Below, piece after piece: positions 27,062 through 38,845 of a stretch of DNA of 64,000 bases (the first letter of the stretch is position 1; each line of letters starts with the position of its first letter). Source of the DNA: Ignelater luminosus (lineage: Eukaryota; Arthropoda; Insecta; Coleoptera; Elateridae). The stretch lies in the NCBI GenBank assembly GCA_011009095.1, contig VTPC01090692.1:112443-176442 (forward strand). The letters run 5' to 3'. Below the pieces are notes generated by a model that saw only the letters and a program-made list of their open reading frames with translations, was not told the DNA's origin and ran no database searches. The position numbers were made by a program, and so were the translations under genes.

Positions 27062-27620
27062 CTTCATCTTGGCCCGGGGTTTTCTGCGAAGATTGCCTGG
27101 AGGGGAGCGAAGGATCTCTAAGAGATGAGTTTTATTGAAGATGATGGCCTTGGAGACAAAGCGGACTTTTAAGAACTCAAGACATACATCTATCGGCGGG
27201 ATCCCTGCGAGGTCGCAGACTTCACCGGAGAGATGGAAACGGTCGAGGTCCAGGATCCTCCTGCAGATTGCCCTTTGCTTGGACCGGAGACGGTTGATGA
27301 GATGTTTGGGGGCGGTGGAGAGGCACGTGAATCTGTAATCGATTACTGGCCTGATGAAAGTTTTGTAGATATAGACAAGACTTTTTCGATAGAAGGGAGC
27401 AGCGTTGCTGAGCTATTCTCAGCATTGCTTCGTCTCCTCCGTCCAGTTGAGGGTGGAGGAGAATGTGATGCCCAAGTACTTGATTTGGGGTGAAAGCTCG
27501 AGGGGAGAGTCGCAGAGTTCCAGTTGAATCTCGCCGGCTTGGAGGCAGGGGAGTTGCGAGAGGTGTTTATGACGAAAGAGAATGGTTTGGGTTTTATTTG
27601 GATTAGGTTTGACTACTTCA
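27062..27620 (-). pseudogene. 5'-truncated LINE, RT C-terminal region
   Basis: The minus strand starts near 27620 with VKPNPNKTQTILF, then IKYLGITF and LNW: the RT palm/thumb motifs 'N..KTQ...F' and 'KYLGI.....W' of Jockey/CR1-like non-LTR retrotransposons. After a frameshift near 27430 it continues as YKTFIRPVIDY and LRSKQRAICRRILDL, the C-terminal 'LYK..I.P...Y' and 'Q.....R' region. No fingers domain or YADD precedes 27620, so the insertion is 5'-truncated, the usual LINE outcome. It lies antisense within a tai intron. The GC-rich plus-strand open frame at 27233-27493 is only its shadow. Confidence 0.85.
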
Positions 27621-30600
27621 TAACAAAAGCATTATTTTATGTGGATTTCCTTCCACATCCCAGTTCAAGACGTTAATTTTATTAATTGAAAACGTCTCTC
27701 TTGAGTAATCAAGATCAAATAATGGTAGCTACCAAAAATCTGTTTAACAAGGAACAGTTGATGCTGACAATGATGTGCATCTTTGAGGGTTAGCTCTCAA
27801 AGCTTGTTGGTTCAGGAAACTCGAAATAGTTCTTCAGGGAAAGCTAAACTTCGTGTGATGTTGTTCCCAAAAGAATGCCCGTCTAAGGCATGCTGCAAAA
27901 TTTTCGACTTTTGTTTTTGATATTGCAGAACCTTGTTTTATTTCCCGTTTTGTTTTTTCTATTTACTTGGGCTTGCTTGATAAATTTGTGGAACCTATAC
28001 GTGTAATCCCAATTGAAGATCAGATTTCGAATATAGTTTTTGGTTTTAGTTTTACCTTGTGCAGATCGGTGTACTTATTATCTAAGAGTTTTGTCATCTA
28101 TTGTTTTTTTTCCAACTTGCTTTTGCCCTGTACTAGAAATATCACTATTGTAAATCTCTCTCTTGTTTTGTATCCTGTTATAAAATTAAAATGGCCTGGT
28201 TTCGTATTCTCTCTTCTCTTATGTTCTTGGTGAAATCTTTTGGAGCTATTGGCTACTTGAACTTATCAAACAACATTATTTCCCAATATTTTGCTTGATT
28301 TTTGATTTTCAAGAAAGTTTGTGCCCTGAAAAATAAATGGAGCCATAGACAAATTTTACTTTTTTTTTCTTGGTGTAACAACAATTTAAAGGGATCGAAT
28401 ATAGATATTAACATCCCAACATCGTCTGCAAATTTTTAATACCATCTCATGATTAGATGAAACCAAAAGTTAAAACTCCGTTTTGTTACTTTTTTCAGAC
28501 TTCGGTAGCCATTTTGACCATGTTCCCGAAGAGATTAAAAAACGACGACACCACGTGATCTTTAGTTTTTGATGTAGAATCCAAATCTGAAGTCAAAATT
28601 CCAAAATTTAAAAAAATGCGGACAGACAGAAACATAGACTTCCAAATTCAGTAACGACTCCTTCGGAGTTCGTTGAGCATTATTTAAAAAAAATGAGGTA
28701 TCACTCTAATAATCATTTTTTTTAATACAAACTGTACATCTAGAAAATTTTGTATTATGAAATAAACCAGGTGTTGTTAGAAATCGCCCATTAACAAAAT
28801 ATTCAGAAGATCGATGTTTCGGCATTTATGGAAAATTGCCCGTAATAAATTTATAGGGCGGTTCTTTGATTTTAGGAAAAAATAAAAAGATATCCAACAA
28901 TAAAATATAATTTTTGGGACTTCTTTTACGACATGATGACACGCCCTTCCTTTTTTTTATGAGTTGCGGCTATCATATAAAATAAATAGAAACTACTACA
29001 AATTCATGAATACTTTTTCCCTTTTCGGCAGCTTTTAAATTGTTCTATTATATAGATAGATTTTCTAGGATCATTAAATTGAAATGGAATTTTGCGTTGC
29101 TGTACTAGTAGCAAGTTTTCGTGTTTTTTGGCCATTATTCGATTACTTATATTTGATAAACCAAGCAACCATATCATTTAAAATAATAGAAGATTGTATC
29201 ATCCACGTCCAAATATTCCAAAGACAGTTATCAATACATCATTTTAATAAATTCATTGAAGGAGTCGAAATTATATGCTATTGTTACAAGTTCAAGGGCC
29301 ACCCACAGCAATATAAATTTCAATAGCAAATTTCCTCTTAAATTATAGCAAGAGAGATATTCTAAACGAGTAGTGACACACAAGTCCTTGTTGTTGTCTA
29401 TTAATACTTAGTCACTTGTATTAGTTGACCTACTATTGACTATTTAGGTATTTCCAGATTTCGTAAATTTAATACGCGCATAAAACATTGTTTATTATTC
29501 ATACAGCTGATAATGTAGGTGATTTGGTCACCTGTACTGTAATAGTATTATCGCAAGAAAATTCTTGATACTATCTTATCATATCAATTTATGAATTTTT
29601 TATCTAGCAACCTGAAGCAACAAAATCATAGTTTTCGAACATTTATAAATTATAATAAAAGGCTAGTTATTAAATATTATTGGCAACAAGAAGAAAATTT
29701 AAAGAAAATTTCCATTTTTGGGTAAATAATTTTTGTATTCTAAAATCTGTTCGTCCCTTTTCTAAAATTTGTAATCAATAAATTCTAGTTTATCAACCTA
29801 AATATTAACTTTTCTATTTTGCTAATAGAGGGCGCTGGCGGTTTAAATTTCAAAAAATTTAGGGTGAAACAAAAAAATGTTAGTATGCGTCTTTCTCCAC
29901 AACGATTTTTTAAACATCAATCTTCATATTACCTTGGGAGGTTTTAAGATATTTGGCTTGTTGCAAGGTAATTTTAATTTTTAGTAATCAGAGTAGACTA
30001 TACAAAATGAACGTTGCAACTGTTTTGCTATCAGTTACTACTTAATTGAAACATTATTCTTGTCTAACATGCATTTAATGTTTTATTAACAAACATAAGC
30101 ACATTTTGCATATAATAGGTACATAAATATAAAATATATTTGAACATATCTTATTACACATTACAACTTACTAAATTTATTGACTTACCAATAATCTTCA
30201 ATAGCTTTTCTCTTTTTATTTTTAAAAAAATTAGAAATTCTGTGTTATCAGTTGCCTATAGGTAGTTTTGTTATGTTTACAAACAACTTATGTTATTAAA
30301 GCTTCCTTTATAATAATTATTGCGCAAAACAAATGATTATTAACTCATTTGTTTTTCGCAATACTCTAACTTTAGTAATACTTTACACATTACACATTAC
30401 CAGTATCTATTTTATAACTAATAATGTCACTACATTTTAGGAATTTTTTATTTTTCACTGCACACTTTATAAACATTCTTTAAACTAAAGTATGTACGGC
30501 TTTTCTCTAATTTCATCTTCGTTGTTGTTTTTTTAAAGTTTTCAAACATCAAAAATATGTTAGACCTTACCAAATTTAATACCTACAGTGCTTATCGAAC

Positions 30601-33600
30601 ATGCAACACTATTATTTGTAAACCTCACAATTCATACCATTATCTAATATTAGATATCCATTAATAATAATATGTTCTAACCTAACTTTTTTAACTTTTT
30701 CAACTAAAAAAGATTCTGTTGTTTATTGAGGAAAACTAGTTAAAATTTATATTGTAAATCTTTCTTCTCCATTATGTTTTGTCTCTTAATTACCTAACTT
30801 AAATTAGTATCTATTTATTTTGATTTCTAATTTTCGGAGCTAAGATAGAAACTTTACCACCAAATTAGCGGAAGAGGAAGACTAATAAATAATTCCCAAA
30901 TTGACCTGAAGAATTTTAAAACGGCGGGAAGTAAAAAACTGCACCACTATTAGGTTTAAATGTTACTAGTCACTACCATTTATACCAAGGAAATGAAATG
31001 TTTTTATTATTCCTTGCATTTTCTTCAGTTCCTTCCTTTTCTTCAACTTGAAATGTATAAGATTTTATTCTTAAAGTAACATATCTGATGGTGATGATGT
31101 CATTAAATAACTTTTGCATTTCTATTCGTTACTTCTTGGCGTAATCCATACTGTATTTTCTATACATGAGTAGCGAAAACAATCATCTGCCAAAAATTAA
31201 TTAATTACGTTACATGTGTAAAATGCTTTTGCTGCACCATCTCAAGCCTGCGGTTACGTCTGGCTACATCCTGCACACGTGCGACATTGTTTTGAAGTTT
31301 GGTCTAGCACGCACCTCATGTTTATCTAAATTGTTGCATTTTATCTTTGTTACAGACTGTACTAGACCGTTACAAAAGTACAAAGTAGTTTTCGTTAGGA
31401 CACTGTGTCAGTTTGTTATAGGGTTATAAGGTTCCTTTGTGAATGAATACAGACCATAATTTGGAAATGCTTAAAGAAAAAAATTAAACAACGATCAGTC
31501 TTGAGACACAAGACTGACTTTTTATAAAATAAAAATGTAATCTACGCTACTATACTTACTTCCTATAGCGTATCAACACAAACCAACATAGAAGGTTTCA
31601 TTTCCATGTTCGAGACACTCGATGCCTATACAAAAACAAATGATTTTCGTTCACTTGTTACTTAAAGCGTTTGCTTAATATAAACAACAAAAGGACGATC
31701 GGTGGCATTTGCAAGACCAAAAGTCCAGAACTCCGTGTCTTTTCATGTTCCCGATTAATTTCTTCTCCTTTCAGCTCATTGAAGATCATTGAACATAAGA
31801 TCTTTATGGTTTTCCAAAAACTTCCGTTTCTTGGCTTGCGAAACCAGTCTTGACTTGCTAATTTCTGTAGTGTTATCAAGTCATCTATGGTCACTCTTTG
31901 TATTAGTTTGTTTGCCTCGGCCTCTGATGAATCGTTGTTGTTGTTGCCCATCAAAGCCAAAATTCGAAGATGGCTTCACGTCTGTGGTAAAATATTGTCT
32001 TCTCTTCTTCATTCGATATTTCTATTGTTCCATTTTTTCTTTATAAATTCTGAGGAGTTTTTAAATTTCTTATTGTCTTCTCACGCTCAAAACCATTTCA
32101 CAAATTTATTCCAATTTGTGTATAACACAAATCCATATATCCTTAATAAGATTCAGAATTCAGATGCAAGGCTTTCATTCGCTCCGTTACGAAGTATCGC
32201 TTTTTGATCCGAATTTACGTGCTTTCCCTGATTGAAAACAAAATTAATTTTCCAACCAGTCCTGTAGGCTTTCGCTTAAGATTATGGATGACAAACAAAT
32301 TTGGAGCACTACAACCTGTACATTCGAAAGGAAGAACACCATCTAGTATCTTTTGACACCAATACCACCAACATCGCTTAGAGATATTACTGAATTATTC
32401 CTACTATCCATATTAGACATAGCAAACCATCTTCTGAAAATAACATCAATCACCGAACAGAATTCATTTCATAACGACCACTGACACTAACATAATTGAC
32501 ATTGAAAAGACAAATTGGAATTAAGGCGAAGTTCACACATACCTCCACACCTTAGTTAAGTCTCTGGCGTACATCTTCAAACTTTGCTTTGATATCGTTA
32601 CTGCTAATTTTCATTATATCGTTTGCGAAATGAAACTTAAGCGAGAGCCGTTTAGTATGATTATTTTGCCTTCCCATGGCGGTTTTGGAGAGTTTTGTAA
32701 AAGTTTATTCTTATCTTTGTTGCTTTCTGTTTTCATTTCTTCATTTATCTTGATTCGTATAGCGATCATTTATCACAATTAAATATCTTGTACCCATCAA
32801 TTTTTTTGTTATAATAAAAAGGTAGAAAAAACTTCAGTATATTCCGTAGTTTTCTCCAAGAACAGTTTGGCGAGATGAGATAGTAAATTAAGGGACCTAT
32901 AATCTTCGTTGCATTACTATTTCTAATACTGTTTTGTTTTTCATTTGTTTTTAAGACTGACCGTCACGATTTTTGGTCTGCTAATATTAGGTGTTTCTTC
33001 AGATCCTACATTTTGTATAAATTATAAGATACTTAACTTACCGCCTACTTTATGATACAGGTATATTGCAAAAGCAATATTGGAATCTCAAATATTTAAG
33101 ATAAGAAAAATGCCTTTGTGCTTCTGTTTCCATATTAGCAATTTGCGTTGGTCGTTTTTTCTTATTTAACCTTAGAAAAGCATTTTAGTTTGAAATTAAT
33201 ATTATAAAAATGAATTTTCTTTTTCCTTCGTCCTGAAAATCTGAAGTTATTAAATATTTTCATAAAGATTAAGTAGGTCGTATTAGTATATAAATGGTAA
33301 GGTTGCAACATTAACTGGAAAATGTGAAATGTTAAAAATTTTGTTGCAGCTACATTTATTGCTGATAAGAGAATCTAATATATCAAATGATTTCAGAATT
33401 CAAAACGCAGTTGAGGCAAGTTTAAAGCGAATTCAAATCCTAGAATATTACATTGAAGATTTAATAAGTTGTACCTTCTATAGTATTAAATAGTGGTTTT
33501 AGATAGTTCCCTTCACCATTTTATAAAAAATACAAGAAAACCGTTAATAAAGTGTAATAATTACTTTGTGTACTTTAAACTAATATTTCTTGGATGATTC

Positions 33601-33877
33601 TTGGTTGATCCCACTCACTTTTAACTATCTCCGTTGGATTGGCACATTACAATTACGTAGAAAGGAAATACGATATGTATATAATTATCATTATCGCCCC
33701 ACCAACAACTCGGCTTGTGTGTTGAAACGCTTAAGTAGCATTTTTTGTGTGCAGTATTTGTGTTTGTGTAATAAAATTTAGTAGGTGAATCGTCTTTAAT
33801 GGGTCGCGCACTTGAAAGACACTTTTTATATCAATCTTTTAATATACATATAAAATGACAGAATCGTTTTGTTCCAG
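27621..33877. other. tai intron, second part
   Basis: AT-rich intron. Open frames at 31658-32207 on both strands show no recognised motif; they may be a decayed repeat. The acceptor at the end (TTTTGTTCCAG) is clear. Confidence 0.5.
28653..28674. repeat. short hairpin after decayed repeat
   Basis: AAC.ACTCC-TTC-GGAGT.GTT forms a compact stem-loop. It follows a CGGACAGACAGAAACATAGAC run like those at the ends of dispersed insect repeats. The sequence after it lacks a CTRR end, so a Helitron terminus is not supported. Confidence 0.35.
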
Positions 33878-34906
33878 TAACAAGTGCAACAATGAAAAAC
33901 GTCGTCGCGAACAGGAAAATATCTACATAGAAGAACTGGCAGAGCTAATCTCCGCCAACTTCGCGGACATGAGCTCGCTCTCGGTGAAGCCAGATAAGTG
34001 CGCCATCCTTCAGGAAACTGTCAACCAAATCCGCAGCATAAAGCAGCGGGAGAGTGCCTCGCAGTCGTCCGACCCCGTCCAACAGGGGGAAGTTTCTTCG
34101 TCGAGGCCCACCATCTTGTCCAACGAAGTATACGGACCACTACTGCTCGAGGCTTTGGAAGGCTTCTTATTCGTCGTCAACGCCGAAGGTAAAGTTGAAC
34201 ACGTTACTGAAAACGTAGCGACATATATTAAGTTCACCAGAGAAGAAGTGCTTGGTAAAAGCATATACAACTTTATCCACCACGGTGACCATGCACGATT
34301 CAGTGCGAGCCTTCTGCCTATGTCCATAGGTTGGGCGAGTGAACCTGCTAACAAATCGCGATCATTTAATTGCCGTTTGTTGGTGAAACCAGACGAACAA
34401 GACGAGAGCATCGAAGAAAAACAACAGCGTGTAAGTCGTTACGAGCTTATGCACATTTCCAGTACTCAGTTACGGGATCAAGTGACTGTTTCCGACGACG
34501 AAGGTGGTGATAGTGGCCCTTGTTTATTGTGCGTTGCTAGTCGTATCTCACATCGCGAAACGACTCCGGGTTCTTCCATTGAACAATTTACCACCAAACT
34601 TGATACCTCGGGAAAAATAATAGGCGTCGACACATCCGGGGTGTCCGCCACATACTCACAGTTCCTCAATAAAGACCTTATGGGTCGAAATCTTCAGGAT
34701 CTGTGTCCGCAACAAGAAGTGAATAAACTAACGTCGCACCTCAGGGACACCTTAAGTGCAGGACAAGCGACAAGTGTTATTTATAAGTTGCGGCTCGGTT
34801 CTCAGGAAAAGTACGTTCACGTGCAAACAAAATCTAAATTGTTTAAAGCCAATCCCCATTCAAACACCGATACCGACTTTATGATGGCAACACATTCAAT
34901 CATAGG
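33878..34906 (+). CDS. tai: Taiman bHLH, PAS-A and PAS-B exon
   Basis: This 1029-bp exon carries the whole dimerisation half of the p160 coactivator. It starts after TTTTGTTCCAG with one base completing an Ile codon, then NKCNNEKRRREQENIYIEEL, the basic region and helix 1. Helix 2 includes SVKPDKCAILQETVNQI, diagnostic of SRC/NCOA proteins (about 33879-34052). PAS-A begins near LLLEALEGFLFVVNAEGKV (34140 on) with the FIHHGDHARF segment. PAS-B runs from about 34578 (KLDTSGKIIGVDTSGVSA, LMGRNLQDLCP) to the end. It closes with GG, donor GTAAGT at 34907. The upstream in-frame ATG at 33855 lies inside the polypyrimidine tract and is not a start. In insects these domains bind Met to form the juvenile-hormone receptor. 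Confidence 0.97.
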
Positions 34907-34972
34907 GTAAGTTACTTATTGTTTTTTTTTTCTTACAAGTTCATGAAAACAAATAAATCCTTATGCGTTCAG
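34907..34972 (+). other. 66-bp tai intron
   Basis: GTAAGT...TTATGCGTTCAG. It is very short beside the 9-kb introns on either side of this exon pair. Removing it joins GG to G (Gly) in frame. Confidence 0.9.
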
Positions 34973-35741
34973 GGAACACGATTCTACAAATTCGTCAGAT
35001 CCCGCCGTTGGGGGACCACTAATGACGAGCGTTTTGAACGGTACACGAAATGGAGCACCTACCAGTTCGGCCAATGAAGTCTCGAATGCTTCTACCAACA
35101 ACGCTCTTCTAAATGCTGCTAATTCATCATTTACAACCTTTCCTTTAGATAGCGACTTCAGTTTCGATCTATTCCCTACATCTACGTGGGAAGTAGAATC
35201 ATCTTCAAATTGGAACGAAAGGCCAGAGTCTAGACAAAGTGTAACTTCTGTATCAACTCCTACTCCCCGTCCTCCTAGTGCTCCAGCGTATAGTCCCGCC
35301 GCCACCGTTGCCCAAAGTCCTCTTGCCCAATTTGTAACACAACCAAGTCCCACAACTGTACCTAATCCTCCCACGCCTGCTAATCCTTACAGTAGTAGTT
35401 TTCCTTTTAGTCCAATAGCAGATAACTTCCAAATGGAAGAACAGAAAGATACCAAAGCTAACGTTTTAGAAGAAGCATCGACCATGATTAGTATGGCTGA
35501 TTCTGGTAGGTTAAGAAATTTATTAACAAAACCTTCGAATTCTATGGATTCATCAAACGATTCCGAAAACAAAAATAAAGATAGGATATTAAAAACATTA
35601 TTAAATAGACCTGATGAAGATGAGAATAAATCGGATAGTAGGAATAGTCCTAGGGGTTTAGGTGGACGAGGATCTTTGTTAGGATCTTCCGATTCATCTA
35701 AAACAACATCGGCTGCTGGAGGAAATGACATGCTGCGACAG
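34973..35741 (+). CDS. tai: Taiman exon with LXXLL receptor boxes
   Basis: This exon continues PAS-B into a Ser/Thr/Pro/Asn-rich linker and then the nuclear-receptor interaction region. Two complete LXXLL boxes are visible: LRNLL at 35511-35525 (preceded by SGR, followed by TKPSN) and LKTLL at 35589-35603 (followed by NRPDED). The exon ends in phase 0 after LRQ, and the next exon begins LL, so a third box, LRQLL, exists only in the spliced product. In p160 proteins these helices dock on the AF-2 groove of liganded receptors such as EcR/USP. Acceptor GCGTTCAG and donor GTAAGC are both clear. The following intron spans 9276 bp. Confidence 0.95.
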
Positions 35742-36282
35742 GTAAGCATATCTTAATTATTTTTTGTTTTGTTTTTGTTACTTCTGTTTTCTTGTTTAAG
35801 ATCAAAAGTGAACTTTGTATTAAAAACTTTTGGATCTAAATCTTATTTTTATCTACTCACAAGGAATCACGATGTTATTCCAATATAATCTTATTACTAT
35901 GTAATGCTATCTTGATAGTGTCATCTTGGTATTTCAAAATCTCATTTTTGATAATTATATTTTCTCTAGATAGGTATTGTTGAGTAAGATTATTCATTGT
36001 TTGTACTCTCGATTTTTCCTTATGTACTTAATAGATCTGGCAATACCAGCTTTATCTCAAACTTTAAAGCTAATACGTTAGAAGATTGATTACCAAAATG
36101 AAGTAGACTAACGTCTTCGTGGTTACTAAAGCTAAATTTGATTATTTTGAATAAAGTAGTACTTAGTAATTTACTCTTTTAATGTAATTGTTTTAAAGAT
36201 AGTTTTACATTAAAATTATTTACTTTGTTAATAATGACTTAAAACAGTAATAATCTGAAATGAAAGGGTTTACAAGAACTAT

Positions 36283-37160
36283 AAGTTATTTATATAACAA
36301 GAGTGTAAAGTAAAACTTTTTAAACGAGTAGGAAGTTTATGGTAAAAACAAAAAAGACACTTTACACTCGAGTTAGAAACGGTAAGAGATACAGCATCAG
36401 TTAAATGGGATGAAAGTTGGCTATTTATAGGACCTTTTTGTTGGCGTTTGCAAACTCTAGATAACTTGGATAGTTTCAGAGATATTTAAAAAAAAGTAGA
36501 TTTCTCGATTTTCGTTATTATTTTTTCTTTCCTTTATATGAAGAGATATTGAAAAACTAAAACCACTTTTCCATTGCAATTTTTTGTTCTTTGTTAAAAT
36601 ACTCTAACAAAATTCCAGTAACCATGAAAATTGTTTTGAATAGCTCTTGTTACGATTCTAATGATGTAAACACGATAGGGTTATTTTGATTTTGATGTGT
36701 TTGCGTTGACCACTAGTGTGACCAGCTATAATAATTGCTGTTCATTTTCAAAATTTTGGTTGAGCACATGATTCTTGACATAACCCCAAAGGAAAGAAAT
36801 CTAACGGTGTTAGATCAGGTGATCGTACAGGCAGAATGCATTAATATTTATAGCATAAGAAATCAACTTTCATCCCATTTAACAACCGATCCTGTATCTC
36901 TTACCGTTTCCAAGATCCCCATGCTGTGGATCTTTATCTTGGTCACACTGTATACAATATTTTTTGCATGACCATATTAAAGGAAATAGTAAAAAAAAAA
37001 GCATTGATGGTAGATTAAGAAATGAAGTTGGCCAAGAAAATAAGTGTGCATCATGAATTCAGTATAACACCGACATGTCAAATTTATTCCAAATGTTTAT
37101 AATTGTCAACTTTTGACACTGACAGCGAGTTGTACAATGCCAACTTTACCAGCGATCGTA
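36283..37160. mobile_element. composite repeat with nested hairpin insertion
   Basis: 36283-36365 matches the inverse of about 56930-57035 (shared TTATTTATATAACAAGAGTG and ACTTTACACTCGAGTT). About 36950-37160 matches the inverse of 56707-56910 (shared GGTAGATTAA.AAAT.AAGTTG and AAATGTTTATAATTG). At 57 kb these two parts are adjacent; here they are separated by about 580 bp with inverted arms (GGTAAGAGATACAG near 36380, inverse near 36895) ending GGTCACACTGTA. So a second element, apparently missing its left tip, sits inside the first. Confidence 0.6.
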
Positions 37161-37240
37161 CAAAAAATTTAAAATTTTCTTTATGACATACTAAGCAAGC
37201 TGTGTCTTTTATTTTTTCTTGCTACTGTTAAGAGAAACTA

Positions 37241-37413
37241 GCAACAGTAGCCCTGCGTTTGGTAAAGACCTCTGACAGCTGTTTTTGCTCGAAATCGTCT
37301 CTTGTTCTTGTCACTCAAATCTGAATTTTTACTAGAGTGACGAGAACAAGAGACGATTCCAGTAAAAATAGCTGTCAGATGTACCTTACAGAACGCAGGG
37401 TAAGAGTTGTTGC
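37241..37413. repeat. long hairpin, arms of 76 and 79 nt
   Basis: The left arm 37241-37316 and right arm 37335-37413 are inverse copies with a few mismatches, around an 18-nt loop. Shared blocks include CCCTGCGTT, CTGACAGCT and AATCGTCTCTTGTTCT. It is non-coding and lies just beyond the composite repeat. It could be a foldback MITE or an intronic dsRNA-forming hairpin. Confidence 0.65.
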
Positions 37414-38299
37414 TACCAAAATTTGTCTGATTTTATAACCCACTTTTAAAAAAGTGAAAAAAGTATTACATTTCATACTAAATAAATGCTGCAAGCAATG
37501 ATAATTAATTAACAATACAGCATTATTGCAACATTACACAGATCTGTAAATTTTCTTAGTTTGTGTATAGATATTTTAAGATATTGTTTGTTTTTAAATT
37601 ATAAAAAACCAAAACAATCATGGTTTTGTGTTATTTTAGCTGAACTGGATAAATCCAATTAGTCAAAATAAGTGTTTACATAGTAATTAAGAGTGATCTA
37701 GTTCCACAAATTTGGAATGTGTCATCTTCAATGTTAAATGTGGAATTATACTACCAACAATGAGGTTAAAGTCTTCTTAATATTTGCACCAATAGCAATT
37801 GCTTTCATACATGCTTTGATATTTAAATACAAAATTAGCGATTAATTTTCATATTTGTTTATTTGCTGTGAATTTCTTAAAAATCATATCCAGTGTTTAA
37901 AATGAATAAGCATTGAACAGCACAGTGTGATGATCCTAACAACTTCGACATTTTTCAAGTATTATTTTATGAAATATGTTATTTGTCAGCATTTTCATAG
38001 ATCGATACATTATTTTTCATGCATAGTAATAATTTTCTTTACACTACACGGCTAAGCATTTAAGAATACAAACCCGAAAATGACAACTTAACCTCAAAGT
38101 TGTTGCACATTTGTGATTGTGATCGAACATTGTAGTTTTTTATTTTCCAATCAATAATCTTTTGTGAATGCACTTGATTACCTTTTACTTTTGTAGTATT
38201 ACCTCTTAAAATGTTTAATGAAATATCTATCAATTTCTTAATATATTGTTCAACATATTGTTATGTTATGTGCCTATGTTTACAACATATTAAATGATA

Positions 38300-38845
38300 C
38301 TTCCTCTGTCCGAAAATAGTTGCTACATTTCAATTTAATGTTAAAATTACTGCCAGTATGTGAGGTAAATTAATTTGTTTTATATAGTAGGTAGATTATG
38401 TGTAAATTTGTGTATGCCATGATCAAAGGCTCGCTTTGCTGTTGCGCTTTTATTGTGTGATACAGTTGTTGAATGTCAAATTTTAGTCTATTAGCAATTT
38501 AACCGCTGTTATTGCAAAACGGCAAGAAATATTTTACAGAATACTTCAGAAGGTACAAAAAAGTGTGGTGAATTTAGTTATAATGAACATAAGCAAATCT
38601 TACATTACTTATTGCAAAACGTCAAAGATGAAAAAGTGAAGAGAGGCATGATAAATACCACTGCTTGTAAGTTTAGCTGCTCCTGTTCAACAATTTCTAA
38701 GCTGTGGAAACAAGCTAGAGATTGCTAAACTAACAATTTTTTTATGTTTTCGGTTCAAACAATAAAGTCTCATTGAGTAATTCCTTGTTTCTTTATTTAC
38801 TATCACATAAAACAAAATGTAGCAACTATTTTCGGACGGAGGAAG
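38300..38845 (+). mobile_element. deleted mariner copy with Stowaway-like ends
   Basis: The left end CTTCCTCTGTCCGAAAATAG and the inverted right end CTATTTTCGGACGGAGGAAG match over about 33 bases. TA precedes the left end and CA follows the right. The interior, on the plus strand at about 38570-38729, reads KRGMINTTACKFSCSCSTIS then KLWKQARD. This resembles the N-terminal helix-turn-helix of plant/DD39D-type mariner transposases ('G.I...A..F.VS..T...IWK.A'). A stop follows and the catalytic domain is absent, so this is an internally deleted, inactive copy. The ends resemble the plant Stowaway consensus (CTCCCTCCGTCC..AAATA) more than insect mariner ends. Confidence 0.7.

Noticed and set aside
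27233..27493. 86-codon plus-strand open frame
   Set aside because: It is the antisense of the LINE reverse transcriptase, where GC-rich composition suppresses stops.
28621..28680. Helitron 3' end with terminal hairpin
   Set aside because: No CTRR follows the hairpin, and no matching 5' TC end was recognised.
31658..32207. Open frames of about 100 codons on both strands
   Set aside because: Neither shows a known domain, and stops and frame shifts lie just outside; possibly a decayed repeat, but I could not identify it.
33855..33877. In-frame ATG upstream of the bHLH exon as the start of Taiman
   Set aside because: It lies in the intron's pyrimidine-rich acceptor (TTTTGTTCCAG ends at 33877), and an upstream coding exon joins in phase at 33878.
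34010..35749. Minus-strand open frames opposite tai exons
   Set aside because: Shadows of the tai coding sequence; no independent splice or motif support.
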